A DNA stretch of 64,000 bases from GCA-2401735 sp051252095 (GCA_051252095.1 JBPOFK010000014.1:1-64000), one strand, 5' to 3'. Counted from the stretch's first letter, positions 1 to 9,699 are shown. Numbers and translations are program-made. The notes: a model not told the origin generated them from the sequence alone.

Positions 1-2
1 AT

Positions 3-35
3 GCTGGCGACACGATTGAAGATGCAACTGACTAG
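3..35 (+). CDS. 3' end of a small protein, possibly entericidin-like lipoprotein
   Basis: Only the last ten codons lie in the window, reading AGDTIEDATD and then TAG. This acidic, helix-forming tail resembles the C-terminal end of entericidin-type small lipoproteins (typically GKxxxxAGDxIxxAxx). A strong intrinsic terminator follows 41 bp later, as expected for the end of a transcription unit. The other two frames give either a stop after five codons or a basic tail, so this frame is preferred. The family name is a guess from ten residues; the rest of the gene lies outside the window. Confidence 0.35.
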   Translation, partial: AGDTIEDATD

Positions 36-76
36 AATCCAACAATAAATCACTTAAACTAAAGAATTCTCCACCT

Positions 77-106
77 AGCCTGACTTTCTCAAGTCAGGCT
101 TTTTTT
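77..106 (+). terminator. Intrinsic terminator of the upstream small gene
   Basis: A perfect 10-bp stem (AGCCTGACTT / AAGTCAGGCT) closes a TCTC tetraloop and is followed by six or more T residues on the plus strand. It stands just after the partial reading frame ending at base 35 and is the natural end of that transcript. Confidence 0.9.
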
Positions 107-389
107 ATCTATTGCTAAATCTTAAGCATATTTCATCTTTATTTTTTAATATTTTGGATTTAACAGTATTTAATGGGGCACTTCATTTCTAAGTGCCCAA
201 GCAATGCTAAGCTGCACTGCTTTGATGCTATATGATGGTGGTGCAGGGAGAAGCTGGCGTAGCAAACTATGTAGCTATAGGTTGTTTAACTGCAAAAAAT
301 AGAAGAGTAAACTAATACGAGTATTTTTAGGCTTCGCTATTCGCTTGATAACGCTAATAAAAAGACAGTTCTCATAAAATCCTTAATGA
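107..389. other. Intergenic region without a recognisable gene
   Basis: This stretch lies between the terminator and the 3' end of the minus-strand GGDEF-EAL gene. It is AT-rich at first and holds one 8-bp inverted repeat, GGGCACTT (176-183) and AAGTGCCC (191-198), with a 7-nt loop. No U-tract follows on either strand, so it is not a clear terminator. I see no supported coding frame. Confidence 0.5.
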
Positions 390-3038
390 CTATGGCTGGT
401 TCTGTAAAAATAATGTCTCAAAAGCATTTGCGGGTATCGGTTTTGAAAACAAATATCCTTGTGCAAAATCACATCCCGCACTTATTAAAAGTTCTTTTTG
501 TTGTACCGTCTCCACTCCTTCAGCAATGACTTTTATCCCTAGCTTATGTGCCATAACAATAATAGCCTCGCACAAAACCATATCTTCTGAGTTAGGCTTT
601 AAGTTGCTAATAAAAGATTTATCAATTTTCAGGTAATCAATATCGAATTTTTTCAAATAAGACAAAGATGAATATCCAGTGCCAAAATCATCTAAAGAAA
701 CCTGAATACCAGCATCACGATATGCCAGTAATTTTTTACTTACTGTGTCGTTATTCTCCATTAACATACCTTCTGTAATTTCAACAACAACACTGCCTCC
801 AGGTAATCCAAGCTTATGTAATTGATCTGGCCATGACAAATAATTAGTGCTCTCATCACGAAATTGGATTGGTGATTTATTGATACTAATTTCAAAGTTA
901 ACTTGGTAAGTTGCGCGCCAAAGTGACATTTGCTTTACTGCCTCAGAAAACACCCACTCGCCCATTTTCAGGATCAGTCCAGTATCTTCAGCAATAGGGA
1001 TGAATTCATTTGGACCAATTAATCCTCGCTTCGGATGTTGCCACCTTATAAGTGCTTCCGCTTTATGCACATCTCCTGTCGTGAGCGATACAATCGGCTG
1101 ATATGCTAACCAAAACTCATCTTTATCCAATGCGTTGCGCAAATCATTTGCAATTTGCATTTTCATTTTAGATTGTGCTTGCATTAATGGCGTAAAGTAG
1201 CTGTAGCGATCACGGCCTTGGCTTTTAGCGTCATACATTGCACGATCAGCATTCTTAATCAATGAATCAATATCGTGAGCATCTTGAGGGTAAACTGTCA
1301 CCCCAATACTTGCTGAGATATAGGCAACCTCTGTATTCAAATAATAGGGCTCTCTAAGCTTTTGTAAAATTTCCAGACAGACTCTTTCAATAACATCTGC
1401 GTTATTAAGGTCGCATAAAATAATAACAAACTCATCACCACCTAATCGAGCAACCGTATCTGTTTCACGCACACAACTTTTAAGTCTAGCAGCTGTTTGA
1501 ATCAGCAACTCATCTCCCATATCATGGCCAAGGGTATCGTTAACCTCTTTAAACTGATCAAGGTCAAGCAATACAAGCGCCAAAGGATGTTTGGTTCGGT
1601 TTGTTTTTTTTACTTCATGATCCAAACGGTCATGAAACATCTGCCTATTTGGAAGCTCAGTCAAAAAATCAAAATTTGCTTGCCGCCAAATCAGATTTTC
1701 TGCTTCCTTTTTCTGACTAATATCAGTGAACATGGCTACTCGTTGGTTTACAGTGCCATCTTCGTTAAAAACGCTGTTGATTGTTAACCACTTTAAATAA
1801 ATTTCACCATTTTTGCGCTGATCATATATTTCACCCTGCCAGTGACCTTCAGTATTAATTTCATCCCACATCGCTTGGTGGAATGCTTCATCATGTTTCT
1901 CTGACTTTAAAACGTGTGGATTGTTACCGATAACCTCCTCTGGTTGATATCCAGTGATTTTGGTAAAAGCGGGATTCACCCCAACAATCAAATTATCATG
2001 ATCAGTGATGAGAATAGCCTCATTACTTGTGTTGTATACAGAGGCTGCAAGACGCAGTGACTCTTCTGCCTTTTTGCGCTGAAGTTCACGATCGAAGTTA
2101 TCCAAAGCAAAAGAAACGTCCATCGCCATTTCCTCTAGCAAGGTAATGGTTTCATTATCAAATGCATTTGCGTGCTCATGACAAACAGTGAGAACAGCAA
2201 ATGATTGCGCATTTTTTAAAATTGGAAATGCGGCTACTGATATCCAACCTAATTTTTTTGCATTATCATGCCAAGGCTTAGTTAAAGGATCATTAAAGAA
2301 GTCATTGACAATAATCGTTTGACTCTCACGAAAAGCAGTTCCTGTAATGCTTCTGCCCTCAGTAAAATCCTGTCCATATGGCACTTTTAGCTCATCTAAT
2401 AAGCCATTCCAGCTACCATGCTTTTCAATTGGCACAATCAGTCCAGTATCTTGGTTATGCCGGCCAATCCAAGCCAATTTCATACCGCCCAACTCAACGG
2501 CAGAACGACAAACCAGTGAAAATAATTGGCTTTCATCCTGCATGCGGATAATCGCTTTATTTGTTTCACTAAGTGCTTTATAAAGCATTGTCAGACGTTG
2601 AACACGAAGCTCAGCTTCTTTACGTTCGGTGACATCAGTTATAAACCCATGCCAGAGCACACTTCCGTCACTCAATTTTTCTGGTTTAGACTCTCCCAAT
2701 CGCCAGCACACCCCTTGCTTTGGCAAGACCACTCGAAACTCATGTTGCCATGTACTAAGCGTTTGCGCCGATTCCTGTATAGACGCTACTATGCCATCAT
2801 AATCTTCTGGGTGAAGAATACTGAATACAGCCGAAGCATCCTCACGAACCTGCTCTGCTGTTACTTCATAGATAGTTTGAATGGCGTCCGTTGCAAAAGG
2901 AAAACAAGAACGTCCATCAGGAAAAAGTCTAAACTGATAGATAACACCAGGTACATGGTGGGCAACTTTCGTAAAGATTTCCCACTTTTCTCTTAGTCCG
3001 AACTCTTCATCTACATTATTTAAGACGCTTGCAACCAA
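390..3038 (-). CDS. PAS-GAF-PAS-GGDEF-EAL cyclic-di-GMP enzyme
   Basis: This 882-residue sensor probably makes and/or breaks cyclic-di-GMP. In order it shows a PAS domain (about 20-140, ending ITDVTERKEAE), a GAF domain (about 150-320), a second PAS (about 330-445, ending FTDISQKKEAE), a GGDEF domain (about 450-615) and an EAL domain (about 630-878). The cyclase motif is intact (RLGGDEF) and preceded by an RETD inhibitory I-site at the canonical five-residue spacing. The EAL domain keeps EAL, the IN asparagine, ITEG, DDFGTG, KIDKSF and AEGVE, so phosphodiesterase activity is also likely. No membrane segment is evident, which points to a cytoplasmic sensor. The start is TTG at 3036-3038, chosen for an AGGA six bases upstream. 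It is divergent from the kinase operon to its right, and the 371-bp gap between them should hold both promoters. The signal sensed is unknown. Confidence 0.93.
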   Translation of the reverse strand: MVASVLNNVDEEFGLREKWEIFTKVAHHVPGVIYQFRLFPDGRSCFPFATDAIQTIYEVTAEQVREDASAVFSILHPEDYDGIVASIQESAQTLSTWQHEFRVVLPKQGVCWRLGESKPEKLSDGSVLWHGFITDVTERKEAELRVQRLTMLYKALSETNKAIIRMQDESQLFSLVCRSAVELGGMKLAWIGRHNQDTGLIVPIEKHGSWNGLLDELKVPYGQDFTEGRSITGTAFRESQTIIVNDFFNDPLTKPWHDNAKKLGWISVAAFPILKNAQSFAVLTVCHEHANAFDNETITLLEEMAMDVSFALDNFDRELQRKKAEESLRLAASVYNTSNEAILITDHDNLIVGVNPAFTKITGYQPEEVIGNNPHVLKSEKHDEAFHQAMWDEINTEGHWQGEIYDQRKNGEIYLKWLTINSVFNEDGTVNQRVAMFTDISQKKEAENLIWRQANFDFLTELPNRQMFHDRLDHEVKKTNRTKHPLALVLLDLDQFKEVNDTLGHDMGDELLIQTAARLKSCVRETDTVARLGGDEFVIILCDLNNADVIERVCLEILQKLREPYYLNTEVAYISASIGVTVYPQDAHDIDSLIKNADRAMYDAKSQGRDRYSYFTPLMQAQSKMKMQIANDLRNALDKDEFWLAYQPIVSLTTGDVHKAEALIRWQHPKRGLIGPNEFIPIAEDTGLILKMGEWVFSEAVKQMSLWRATYQVNFEISINKSPIQFRDESTNYLSWPDQLHKLGLPGGSVVVEITEGMLMENNDTVSKKLLAYRDAGIQVSLDDFGTGYSSLSYLKKFDIDYLKIDKSFISNLKPNSEDMVLCEAIIVMAHKLGIKVIAEGVETVQQKELLISAGCDFAQGYLFSKPIPANAFETLFLQNQP

Positions 3039-3409
3039 TGTTTTTCCTACTTTCTATTACTGTTGCTGTAATTCCAACATATAAAAATATGACCCTCTAC
3101 AGAGTATATGATTGATGTAATTATTCAAATTTAAAAGAAAGGCCTATATCAGCATTACTTCATCCGTTTATTTAACTTTTACTTCATTAAACACGGCATA
3201 GTGAGTCATGCTATTTAATGCATCTGCATACTAAATCAGACAAACTTCTAAGGGGTATAAACCATGCTGACGGCTACATTGTTTTAACAAGAATCAGTCT
3301 GTGCCTAAAATTAACTATAAACCCTTGTAATAAAATGGCTTATATATTTATATTTTAATTTATAACATATAATGGATTTTCGATTGTTAATGGCCAATCA
3401 ATATAAATT
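3039..3409. promoter_or_regulatory. Divergent intergenic region with likely promoters
   Basis: This very AT-rich 371-bp stretch separates two divergently read signalling genes and has no supported coding frame. A TATAAT hexamer at 3368-3373 is a good -10 candidate for the rightward kinase operon, placing the start near 3380. No good -35 accompanies it. I see no clear operator. Confidence 0.4.
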
Positions 3410-5368
3410 GTGGAAAAGAAAAATCTTAACAATTTAAGTAACTCAATTTCAAATCATAAAAGTATTGATGATGAAATTGATTGCTTTAATAGCTTGTTTG
3501 AACACATGGCGGATGGTGTGTTAATCGTAAATGCCAAAAAAATTACTCAATATGCAAATCCATCCCTTTGTGACATGCTTGGCCACTCAATACATGAAGT
3601 AAAGAGTAAATGTTTATCCGACATTCTCTCTCCTCAAAACAAATCCAGCTTAATAACTAAACAGCAAGTTTCACAATGTCAATGCCTCTTAAAATGTAAA
3701 AATGGCAGAACACAATTGGTGGACACAACCATCATAAAGAAACCGAATGATCAGTTACTGATTGTTGTAAAGGACTATGCTTTGCGGTTAGCTGAAGAAA
3801 CAGCACAGAATGAGAAGCTGTTATCTGACATGATGTTTCAAAGTATGCCAGGTGTATTTTATCTCTTTAATGATGAAGGCGATTTTTTAAGATGGAATAA
3901 TAATTTTCGAACGGTATCAGGTTATACCAGTAATGAAATTGCCAAGATGCATCCAACGAATTTTTTCCCTGATGAGGAGAAAGCTATTATCTCAGAAAAA
4001 ATTACTGAAGCTTTTAGCAAGGGAGAAGCCTTTGTTGAAGCGTCACTATTAACTAAATATGGGCAAAAAATTCCTTATTATTTTACAGGGAGACGTTTAG
4101 TTTTTGATGGTCATCCATGTGTAGCTGGAATGGGTATTGATACAACTCAACGCAAAATTGCTGAAACCAAATTAGATCAAATTCAGCAAAATTATCGTGA
4201 ACTTGTTGAATCAGCAAATAGTATTATTTTGCGTTGGGACTATAACGGCGTTATCACTTTTCTTAATACTTATGGGCAAAGATTTTTTGGTTATAAAGCA
4301 GAGGAAATCGTTGGCCAACATGTAATAGGCACTATCGTCCCATACAGCGATAGTGCCGGTCGCAATTTAAGTGACTTAATGGAGCAAATATGCTTAGACA
4401 CCAAAGCATTTGAGCAAAATGTTAACGAAAACATGATAAAAAACGGTCAGCGTGTTTGGATTTCTTGGACAAATAAAATCGTTCTTGATGCAAAAGGCGA
4501 TTTGGTTGAGATATTAAGTATTGGTAATGATATTACCCAAAGGTTGCAAGCAGAAAAAGAAATTAAGCTACTAAATGCAAATCTGGAAAAGCGCGTTGCA
4601 CAAAGAACTAATGAGCTAAAATCCGCATTGATTAGAGCAGAATCGGCCGATAAAATAAAGTCTGCATTCTTGGCTACCATGTCGCATGAGTTACGCACAC
4701 CGTTGAATTCTATTATTGGATTTACTGGTATTGTTTTACAAAAAATGGCTGGTCCGTTAAATACAGAACAAACCAAACAGTTGAGCATGGTCCAAGCTAG
4801 CGCGAGACATTTGCTAGCCTTGATTAATGACGTGCTTGATATTTCTAAAATTGAAGCTGGTCAGTTAAAAATTCAACTTGCTCGTACTAACATTAATCAT
4901 TTAATCGAAGAAGTCATTACCTCGTTGAAACCCACTGCAGAAAAAAAAGGGCTTGTCCTCTCATCCAGTATTGCAGAAAACTTAAATGAGATTGTTACAG
5001 ATAGTAGAAGACTCAAACAAGTCTTAATCAATCTGGCTAATAATGCAATTAAATTTACGGACAAAGGAACTGTGGAAATATCTGCTAACTTAGTTGTTGA
5101 TGAAAAAGAGTTAAATAAAAAACCGTATGTAAAATTTTATGTAAATGACACAGGCATTGGAATGAAACCTAATGATATCGACCAATTGTTTCAACCTTTC
5201 CACCAGATTGATAGCGGGCTATCCAGACTTCATGATGGTACTGGCTTAGGCCTAGTAATTTGCAAAAAGCTAGTCAACTTAATGAAAGGGACTATTTCAG
5301 TCCAAAGTGAATGGGGTAAAGGTAGTGAGTTCACCGTTACTTTACCAATCGAATTAGTGCTTGAATAA
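3410..5368 (+). CDS. Cytoplasmic multi-PAS sensor histidine kinase
   Basis: This 652-residue kinase senses an unknown signal through three PAS-type domains (about 25-135, 145-250 and 265-380) and phosphorylates itself on a histidine. A coiled coil (about 385-415, LEKRVAQRTNELKSALIRAE) leads into the HisKA box with MSHELRTPLN, where the phospho-acceptor is His426. The HATPase domain keeps the N box (NLANNAIKFTD), G1 (DTGIGM) and G2 (GTGLGL). No transmembrane segment is seen. The start is GTG at 3410, the first start codon after an in-frame TAA at 3404. No Shine-Dalgarno is visible there, so the exact start is uncertain. Its stop overlaps the start of the downstream receiver gene (TAATG), so kinase and receiver are translationally coupled and probably partners. 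Confidence 0.92.
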   Translation: MEKKNLNNLSNSISNHKSIDDEIDCFNSLFEHMADGVLIVNAKKITQYANPSLCDMLGHSIHEVKSKCLSDILSPQNKSSLITKQQVSQCQCLLKCKNGRTQLVDTTIIKKPNDQLLIVVKDYALRLAEETAQNEKLLSDMMFQSMPGVFYLFNDEGDFLRWNNNFRTVSGYTSNEIAKMHPTNFFPDEEKAIISEKITEAFSKGEAFVEASLLTKYGQKIPYYFTGRRLVFDGHPCVAGMGIDTTQRKIAETKLDQIQQNYRELVESANSIILRWDYNGVITFLNTYGQRFFGYKAEEIVGQHVIGTIVPYSDSAGRNLSDLMEQICLDTKAFEQNVNENMIKNGQRVWISWTNKIVLDAKGDLVEILSIGNDITQRLQAEKEIKLLNANLEKRVAQRTNELKSALIRAESADKIKSAFLATMSHELRTPLNSIIGFTGIVLQKMAGPLNTEQTKQLSMVQASARHLLALINDVLDISKIEAGQLKIQLARTNINHLIEEVITSLKPTAEKKGLVLSSSIAENLNEIVTDSRRLKQVLINLANNAIKFTDKGTVEISANLVVDEKELNKKPYVKFYVNDTGIGMKPNDIDQLFQPFHQIDSGLSRLHDGTGLGLVICKKLVNLMKGTISVQSEWGKGSEFTVTLPIELVLE

Positions 5369-5739
5369 TGAAAAATACTGTTCTATTAATCGAAGACAAT
5401 GAGCAAAATAGCTATTTGACAACATTTATTTTGGAGTCACATGGTTTTAAAGTATTATCGGCTAACGATGGTGCTAAAGGAATATCATTGGCTAAGAAAA
5501 TAACGCCAAATTTAATACTCCTTGATATACAACTCCCATTGATGGATGGTTACGAAGTTGCGGCTCAACTGCGTAATATTGAAACACTAAATGATGTCCC
5601 CATTATTGCTGTGACATCTTACGCAATGTCTGGTGATCGCGAAAAATGTTTAGCCGCTGGGTGTAATGGTTATATTGAAAAACCAATCAATCCAGAAACC
5701 TTTATTTCAGAAATATCTGTTTTTTTAAAGGCTAGTTAA
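5368..5739 (+). CDS. Single-domain CheY-like response regulator
   Basis: This 123-residue protein is a lone receiver domain with no output domain. The acidic pocket is LIEDN near the N terminus, the phospho-acceptor is Asp53 in LLDIQLP, the switch Thr is in AVTSYAMSG, and the conserved Lys is in IEKPI. The ATG overlaps the stop of the kinase gene and the next gene follows within 16 bp, so it is the middle gene of a three-gene operon. It probably accepts phosphate from the upstream kinase and relays it, for example as a phosphate shuttle or sink, to the REC-GGDEF-EAL protein encoded next. That partner assignment is inferred from gene order. Length and architecture resemble DivK/CheY-type regulators. 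Confidence 0.92.
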   Translation: MKNTVLLIEDNEQNSYLTTFILESHGFKVLSANDGAKGISLAKKITPNLILLDIQLPLMDGYEVAAQLRNIETLNDVPIIAVTSYAMSGDREKCLAAGCNGYIEKPINPETFISEISVFLKAS

Positions 5740-5754
5740 GATGGCAAGGTGTTT

Positions 5755-7593
5755 ATGACCTGTATTTTGATTGTTGATGATAAGCAAGATAACTTGTATT
5801 ACCTTGAAACGCTATTAACTAGCAGTGGTTATACGGTAAAGACTGCGCTAAATGGAGTTGAAGCATTATCTGAGGCACGTCAGAATCCACCTCAATTAAT
5901 TATTTCAGATTTACTGATGCCCAATATGGATGGGTATACACTTTTACGTAAATGGAAAGCAGACGCATCATTAAACACAATACCATTTATTGTCTACACT
6001 GCAACTTACACTGAGCCAGAAGACAAAAACTTAGCATTAAACCTTGGCGCAGATGCATTCATATTAAAACCATCAGAGCCAACAGAATTTATTACGATTG
6101 TTCGTGAAGTCTTATCAAATCAAGCTGTTAGTCTACCAAATAACGCGGGCAGCACAGATGAAAAAGACTTGAAAGAATACAATAGTATCTTAATTCGAAA
6201 ACTTGAAGAGAAAACGCTTCAATTAGAAAGTGCTAATCGTGTTTTATCAGAAGAGAATACTAAACTTAAAGCAGCAGAAAAAAGAATTCAACATCTGGCA
6301 TATTTTGATTTACTAACAAACCTACCTAATAGGCGATTTCTCATGGATCGCCTTCAACAGTCTCTAGCTGCAAATGCGAGACTGAAAAGTAATGGCGCCC
6401 TACTTTATATTGACTTAGATAACTTTAAAACCCTAAATGACACAAGAGGCCATAGTGTTGGCGACATCTTGTTAGCAGAAGTTGCTAAGAGGTTGCGTAC
6501 ATGCTTGAGAGATGGTGATACGCTAGCGCGTATTGGTGGTGATGAGTTTGTTGTTATTCTAGAAAACCTTGATAACGATATATCAAAAGCGGCAATTATT
6601 GCTGAATCAGTCTGTTCAAAAATTATTGCTTCACTTGAACCTTCATTTTTGCTAGATGGTTACATTTATCATTCTTCAACAAGTATTGGTGTGGCAATGT
6701 TTAGCAACATTGCATTCACTATTGATGAGCTTTTACAAAGAGCAGACATAGCGATGTACCAAGCAAAAGCAGCTGGTCGCAATACTTCGAGGTTTTACGA
6801 CCCTGAAATGCAATCATCATTAGAAGAGCGCTCATTGCTTGAAAGAGACTTACGCATTGCCATTAGCAAAGATCAACTCAAAATTCACTACCAAGTTCAG
6901 GTCGATGATTTAGGTAAGTATCACGGTGTTGAAGCTCTGCTTCGTTGGCAGCATCCAGATAAAGGGCTTATTTTCCCAAAGCAGTTTATTCCCTTGGCAG
7001 AAGATACTGGTTTAATTTTACCGATTGGCAAATGGGTGATGGATACAGCTTGTGCCCAAATTAAAAAATGGGAAAATGACACCACTACTAAAAACCTACA
7101 AATAGCGGTCAACGTCAGTGCATGCCAATTCCACGAACCAAATTTTGTAGAAGAAGTATCTGAAATAATTAGCCGCTATGCGATAAACCCTAGTCTTTTA
7201 AAGCTTGAACTTACCGAAAGCTTGGTTCTTGATCATATTGAAGAAGCTATTCTCAAAATGCATGCGCTTAAAGAAATAGGCGTGAGTTTTTCGATGGATG
7301 ATTTCGGTACAGGATTTTCATCACTTTCTTATCTAACCAAGCTTCCTTTAGACCAATTAAAGATCGACCAAAGTTTTGTACGTAATATCTGCTCTGACCC
7401 TAGAGATGCCGTGGTTGTACAAACAATTATAGGCATGGCTAACAATTTGGGTATCGATGTAATCGCTGAAGGTGTGGAGCTAAAAGAGCAACAAATGCTT
7501 TTAGCAAAATATAAATGTAAATTTTATCAAGGCTATTTGTTTGGCAAGCCAATACCGATTGAAGAACTTGAAAAAACGTTGAACAGCAATTAA
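5755..7593 (+). CDS. Response regulator with GGDEF and EAL output domains
   Basis: This 612-residue protein combines an N-terminal receiver domain (about 1-120; Asp52 in ISDLLMP, Lys in ILKPSEP), a short coiled coil (about 140-180), a GGDEF domain (about 185-345) and an EAL domain (about 360-610). The cyclase motif RIGGDEF is intact with an RDGD I-site upstream. The EAL domain keeps VEALLRW, the NVS asparagine, ELTES, DDFGTG, KIDQSF and AEGVE, so both activities are possible. The ATG at 5755 is preferred over the GTG at 5749 because AAGG sits about five bases before it. Being last in the kinase-receiver operon, it is the probable output of that phosphorelay and links it to cyclic-di-GMP levels. 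No terminator is obvious before the converging antiporter gene. Confidence 0.92.
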   Translation: MTCILIVDDKQDNLYYLETLLTSSGYTVKTALNGVEALSEARQNPPQLIISDLLMPNMDGYTLLRKWKADASLNTIPFIVYTATYTEPEDKNLALNLGADAFILKPSEPTEFITIVREVLSNQAVSLPNNAGSTDEKDLKEYNSILIRKLEEKTLQLESANRVLSEENTKLKAAEKRIQHLAYFDLLTNLPNRRFLMDRLQQSLAANARLKSNGALLYIDLDNFKTLNDTRGHSVGDILLAEVAKRLRTCLRDGDTLARIGGDEFVVILENLDNDISKAAIIAESVCSKIIASLEPSFLLDGYIYHSSTSIGVAMFSNIAFTIDELLQRADIAMYQAKAAGRNTSRFYDPEMQSSLEERSLLERDLRIAISKDQLKIHYQVQVDDLGKYHGVEALLRWQHPDKGLIFPKQFIPLAEDTGLILPIGKWVMDTACAQIKKWENDTTTKNLQIAVNVSACQFHEPNFVEEVSEIISRYAINPSLLKLELTESLVLDHIEEAILKMHALKEIGVSFSMDDFGTGFSSLSYLTKLPLDQLKIDQSFVRNICSDPRDAVVVQTIIGMANNLGIDVIAEGVELKEQQMLLAKYKCKFYQGYLFGKPIPIEELEKTLNSN

Positions 7594-7648
7594 GTTTTCT
7601 CAGTTATTTCACGGTAATTTACACTATGTTTAATAATGATTAATGGTA

Positions 7649-8635
7649 TCAGTTAGCTGCAGTCTGAACTACACCGACAATAAGATAAAGCGTATATCCT
7701 ATATAAATAGCAACTAAAATACTGCCACTTACTCGGCTTATATTTTTTTCGCCTATGGCCTTGCGTGTGTACCCTAATGCAAAAAGCAGAATGGTCAAAC
7801 TAACCATGACCGTCCAATCGCGGGTGAGCACTTCAGCAGGCACTTGCATTGGATGAATGGCACCAGCCAAGCCCACAACTGCCAATGTATTAAATAGATT
7901 TGAGCCTATTACATTGCCAACAGCTAAGTCGTGTTCACCTTTTCGTGCAGCAGCAATAGACGATGCCAATTCCGGCAGCGACGTACCAATTGCAACAACA
8001 GTTAAGCCGATAATTAAATCACTCACGCCCAGCCCATGGGCAATATTCACGGCTCCCCAGACCAACATGCGCGAACTGACAACCAGTAATACTAAACCTA
8101 CGATAAGCATGCCCCAAGCCTTAGTTGGTTTAATATATGTAAGCTCCTGATCTAACTCAGTTTCTAATTGATCACTATGAAATGATTGCTGCCTGCTTTG
8201 CAACGTCATCCATGTAAATACCACTAATAGAACGGCGAGTTCAATCAACCCTTCTATACGTGTAATTTGCCCATCTTTTAGATGAAAAAAAGCCAGTATA
8301 GTCACTGCTAATAAAATTGGCAGCTCCCTCTTAAGCACTTGCGATCGAACAAGTACAGGACTCACCAAAGCGGTGATACCTAGAATAAGCGCAATATTGG
8401 TAATATTAGAGCCATAGGCATTACCTAGCGCTAGCCCCGGGTTGCCTTGCATTGCAGAAAGTACCGATACTGACATTTCTGGTGCAGAAGTGCCAAATCC
8501 AACGATAACCATACCAACGAGCAAGGTAGGCATACCTAGATTGAGTGCAACAGCTGCTGCACCATCCACAAACAAGTCAGCACTCCAAACCAGTAATGCG
8601 AGGCCAATCAGAATCATTATTATCGATAACAACAT
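7649..8635 (-). CDS. Calcium/sodium antiporter of the YrbG (CaCA) family
   Basis: This 328-residue inner-membrane protein has about ten hydrophobic segments arranged as two homologous halves. Each half carries the two signature alpha repeats of sodium/calcium exchangers: GFGTSAPEMSVSV and GNAYGSNITNIALILG in the first, AIGTSLPELASSI and GNVIGSNLFNTLAVVG in the second. The acidic residues that coordinate cation are present in both. The family exchanges Ca2+ for Na+ or K+ across the cytoplasmic membrane, and the exact ions here are not determined by sequence. The start has a good GAAGAG ribosome-binding site. It lies 29 bp downstream of the methyltransferase-like gene on the same strand and is probably co-transcribed with it. 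It converges on the REC-GGDEF-EAL gene. Confidence 0.93.
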   Translation of the reverse strand: MLLSIIMILIGLALLVWSADLFVDGAAAVALNLGMPTLLVGMVIVGFGTSAPEMSVSVLSAMQGNPGLALGNAYGSNITNIALILGITALVSPVLVRSQVLKRELPILLAVTILAFFHLKDGQITRIEGLIELAVLLVVFTWMTLQSRQQSFHSDQLETELDQELTYIKPTKAWGMLIVGLVLLVVSSRMLVWGAVNIAHGLGVSDLIIGLTVVAIGTSLPELASSIAAARKGEHDLAVGNVIGSNLFNTLAVVGLAGAIHPMQVPAEVLTRDWTVMVSLTILLFALGYTRKAIGEKNISRVSGSILVAIYIGYTLYLIVGVVQTAAN

Positions 8636-8664
8636 GCTTTACTCTTCTTTTGACGAATACAATA

Positions 8665-9699
8665 TTATAAGCTACCTAAGACATAGCCAATCACCATGCC
8701 AACTATCAATGCAATGGTGAGACCGCGATATGTAAGCACGTCTTTGGAGTACCCACGTTTGATTGCAACATATGCTACAACATAACCGATTGCATTGAGT
8801 AACCAAATAAAAGACATGGTTAATATCTTGACCAGAATAGGCCCAATAATAGGTATTAATGTAATGATACCTAATACCCAAGTGACTAATCCTGTGTAAA
8901 AGCCAACGAGTACTGCGCCGCCTGCAGTTAACTTGGTATCCCAATTCAAATAATAGGCAAGTACGGCCACTATGCTAAGCAAAATTAAAATCGGCAACAT
9001 GATTTTCCAGCGACCATGCTGAGGCGGCTGGATGATTTTGTCATCAAAAACACGCTTTTTTAAGAACTTTTTTAATAGCCAAACATTTTCTACCGCTTCA
9101 CATTGTCCTTTTAAACCACCCTCAACGACTTCCGTGGTGAGTAATGTTAAATCATAAGCCTTTTGATAATGTTGATTGATTTCTAGATTAGTCGTCGCAA
9201 ACGGCGGGCCACTCATCGCTGTTTGATCATATTCAAAAGTGACCAATAACTGTGGTGCGCTATCTGTTATTGCGATCAGATGCTTGCTATAGTGTTGTCG
9301 CATATCAAATGGCAATGCAACAAAAGCGGCACGATCATATATGGCATCAACATTACCCAATACCGCTTTGGATAAGTCAAAGACGTCTCCAACATAAATA
9401 TCAATATCGTCAGCGCTGTAGTGAGTTAGCTTTTCTTTCTCAGTAATATTTGGTTCTAACTGTAAACTTTCAAATAGCTGATTAACCGCAATAGCACTCA
9501 ACTCTACCCCAACAACACGATGACCTTTAGATAACAGCCAAGCAATATCTAATGTTTTTCCGCAAAGTGGTACAAATACACGACTCCCTTTCGATAAGAC
9601 TAATGCTTCAATATTGCTTACCAGAAGCGGATTTGCTTCATCTTTGTGGAAGCCAATCACATTAGTTTCCCATTTTTGATGCCAAAAATCTGGTTCCAT
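8665..9699 (-). CDS. Thiopurine S-methyltransferase-like domain fused to a membrane domain
   Basis: The first roughly 215 residues match the TPMT family of SAM-dependent methyltransferases. The protein starts MEPDFWHQKW like bacterial Tpm, has the SAM-site signature VFVPLCGKTLD, the GVELS segment, and the AIYDRAAFVALP motif. Bacterial members methylate thiols and selenium or tellurium oxyanions. Unusually, about 115 extra residues follow. After a basic linker there are about four hydrophobic helices (roughly residues 225-344), which would tether the enzyme to the inner membrane. An ATG at 9699 with GAGGAAAG just upstream is preferred to the TTG at 9711. It appears to be first in a unit with the antiporter downstream. 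The frame is continuous, so this is a fusion and not a misread stop. The substrate is unknown. Confidence 0.85.
   Translation of the reverse strand: MEPDFWHQKWETNVIGFHKDEANPLLVSNIEALVLSKGSRVFVPLCGKTLDIAWLLSKGHRVVGVELSAIAVNQLFESLQLEPNITEKEKLTHYSADDIDIYVGDVFDLSKAVLGNVDAIYDRAAFVALPFDMRQHYSKHLIAITDSAPQLLVTFEYDQTAMSGPPFATTNLEINQHYQKAYDLTLLTTEVVEGGLKGQCEAVENVWLLKKFLKKRVFDDKIIQPPQHGRWKIMLPILILLSIVAVLAYYLNWDTKLTAGGAVLVGFYTGLVTWVLGIITLIPIIGPILVKILTMSFIWLLNAIGYVVAYVAIKRGYSKDVLTYRGLTIALIVGMVIGYVLGSL

Noticed and set aside
176..198. Hairpin GGGCACTT/AAGTGCCC as a terminator of the GGDEF-EAL gene
   Set aside because: It is about 190 bp past the stop codon and has no U-tract on either strand.
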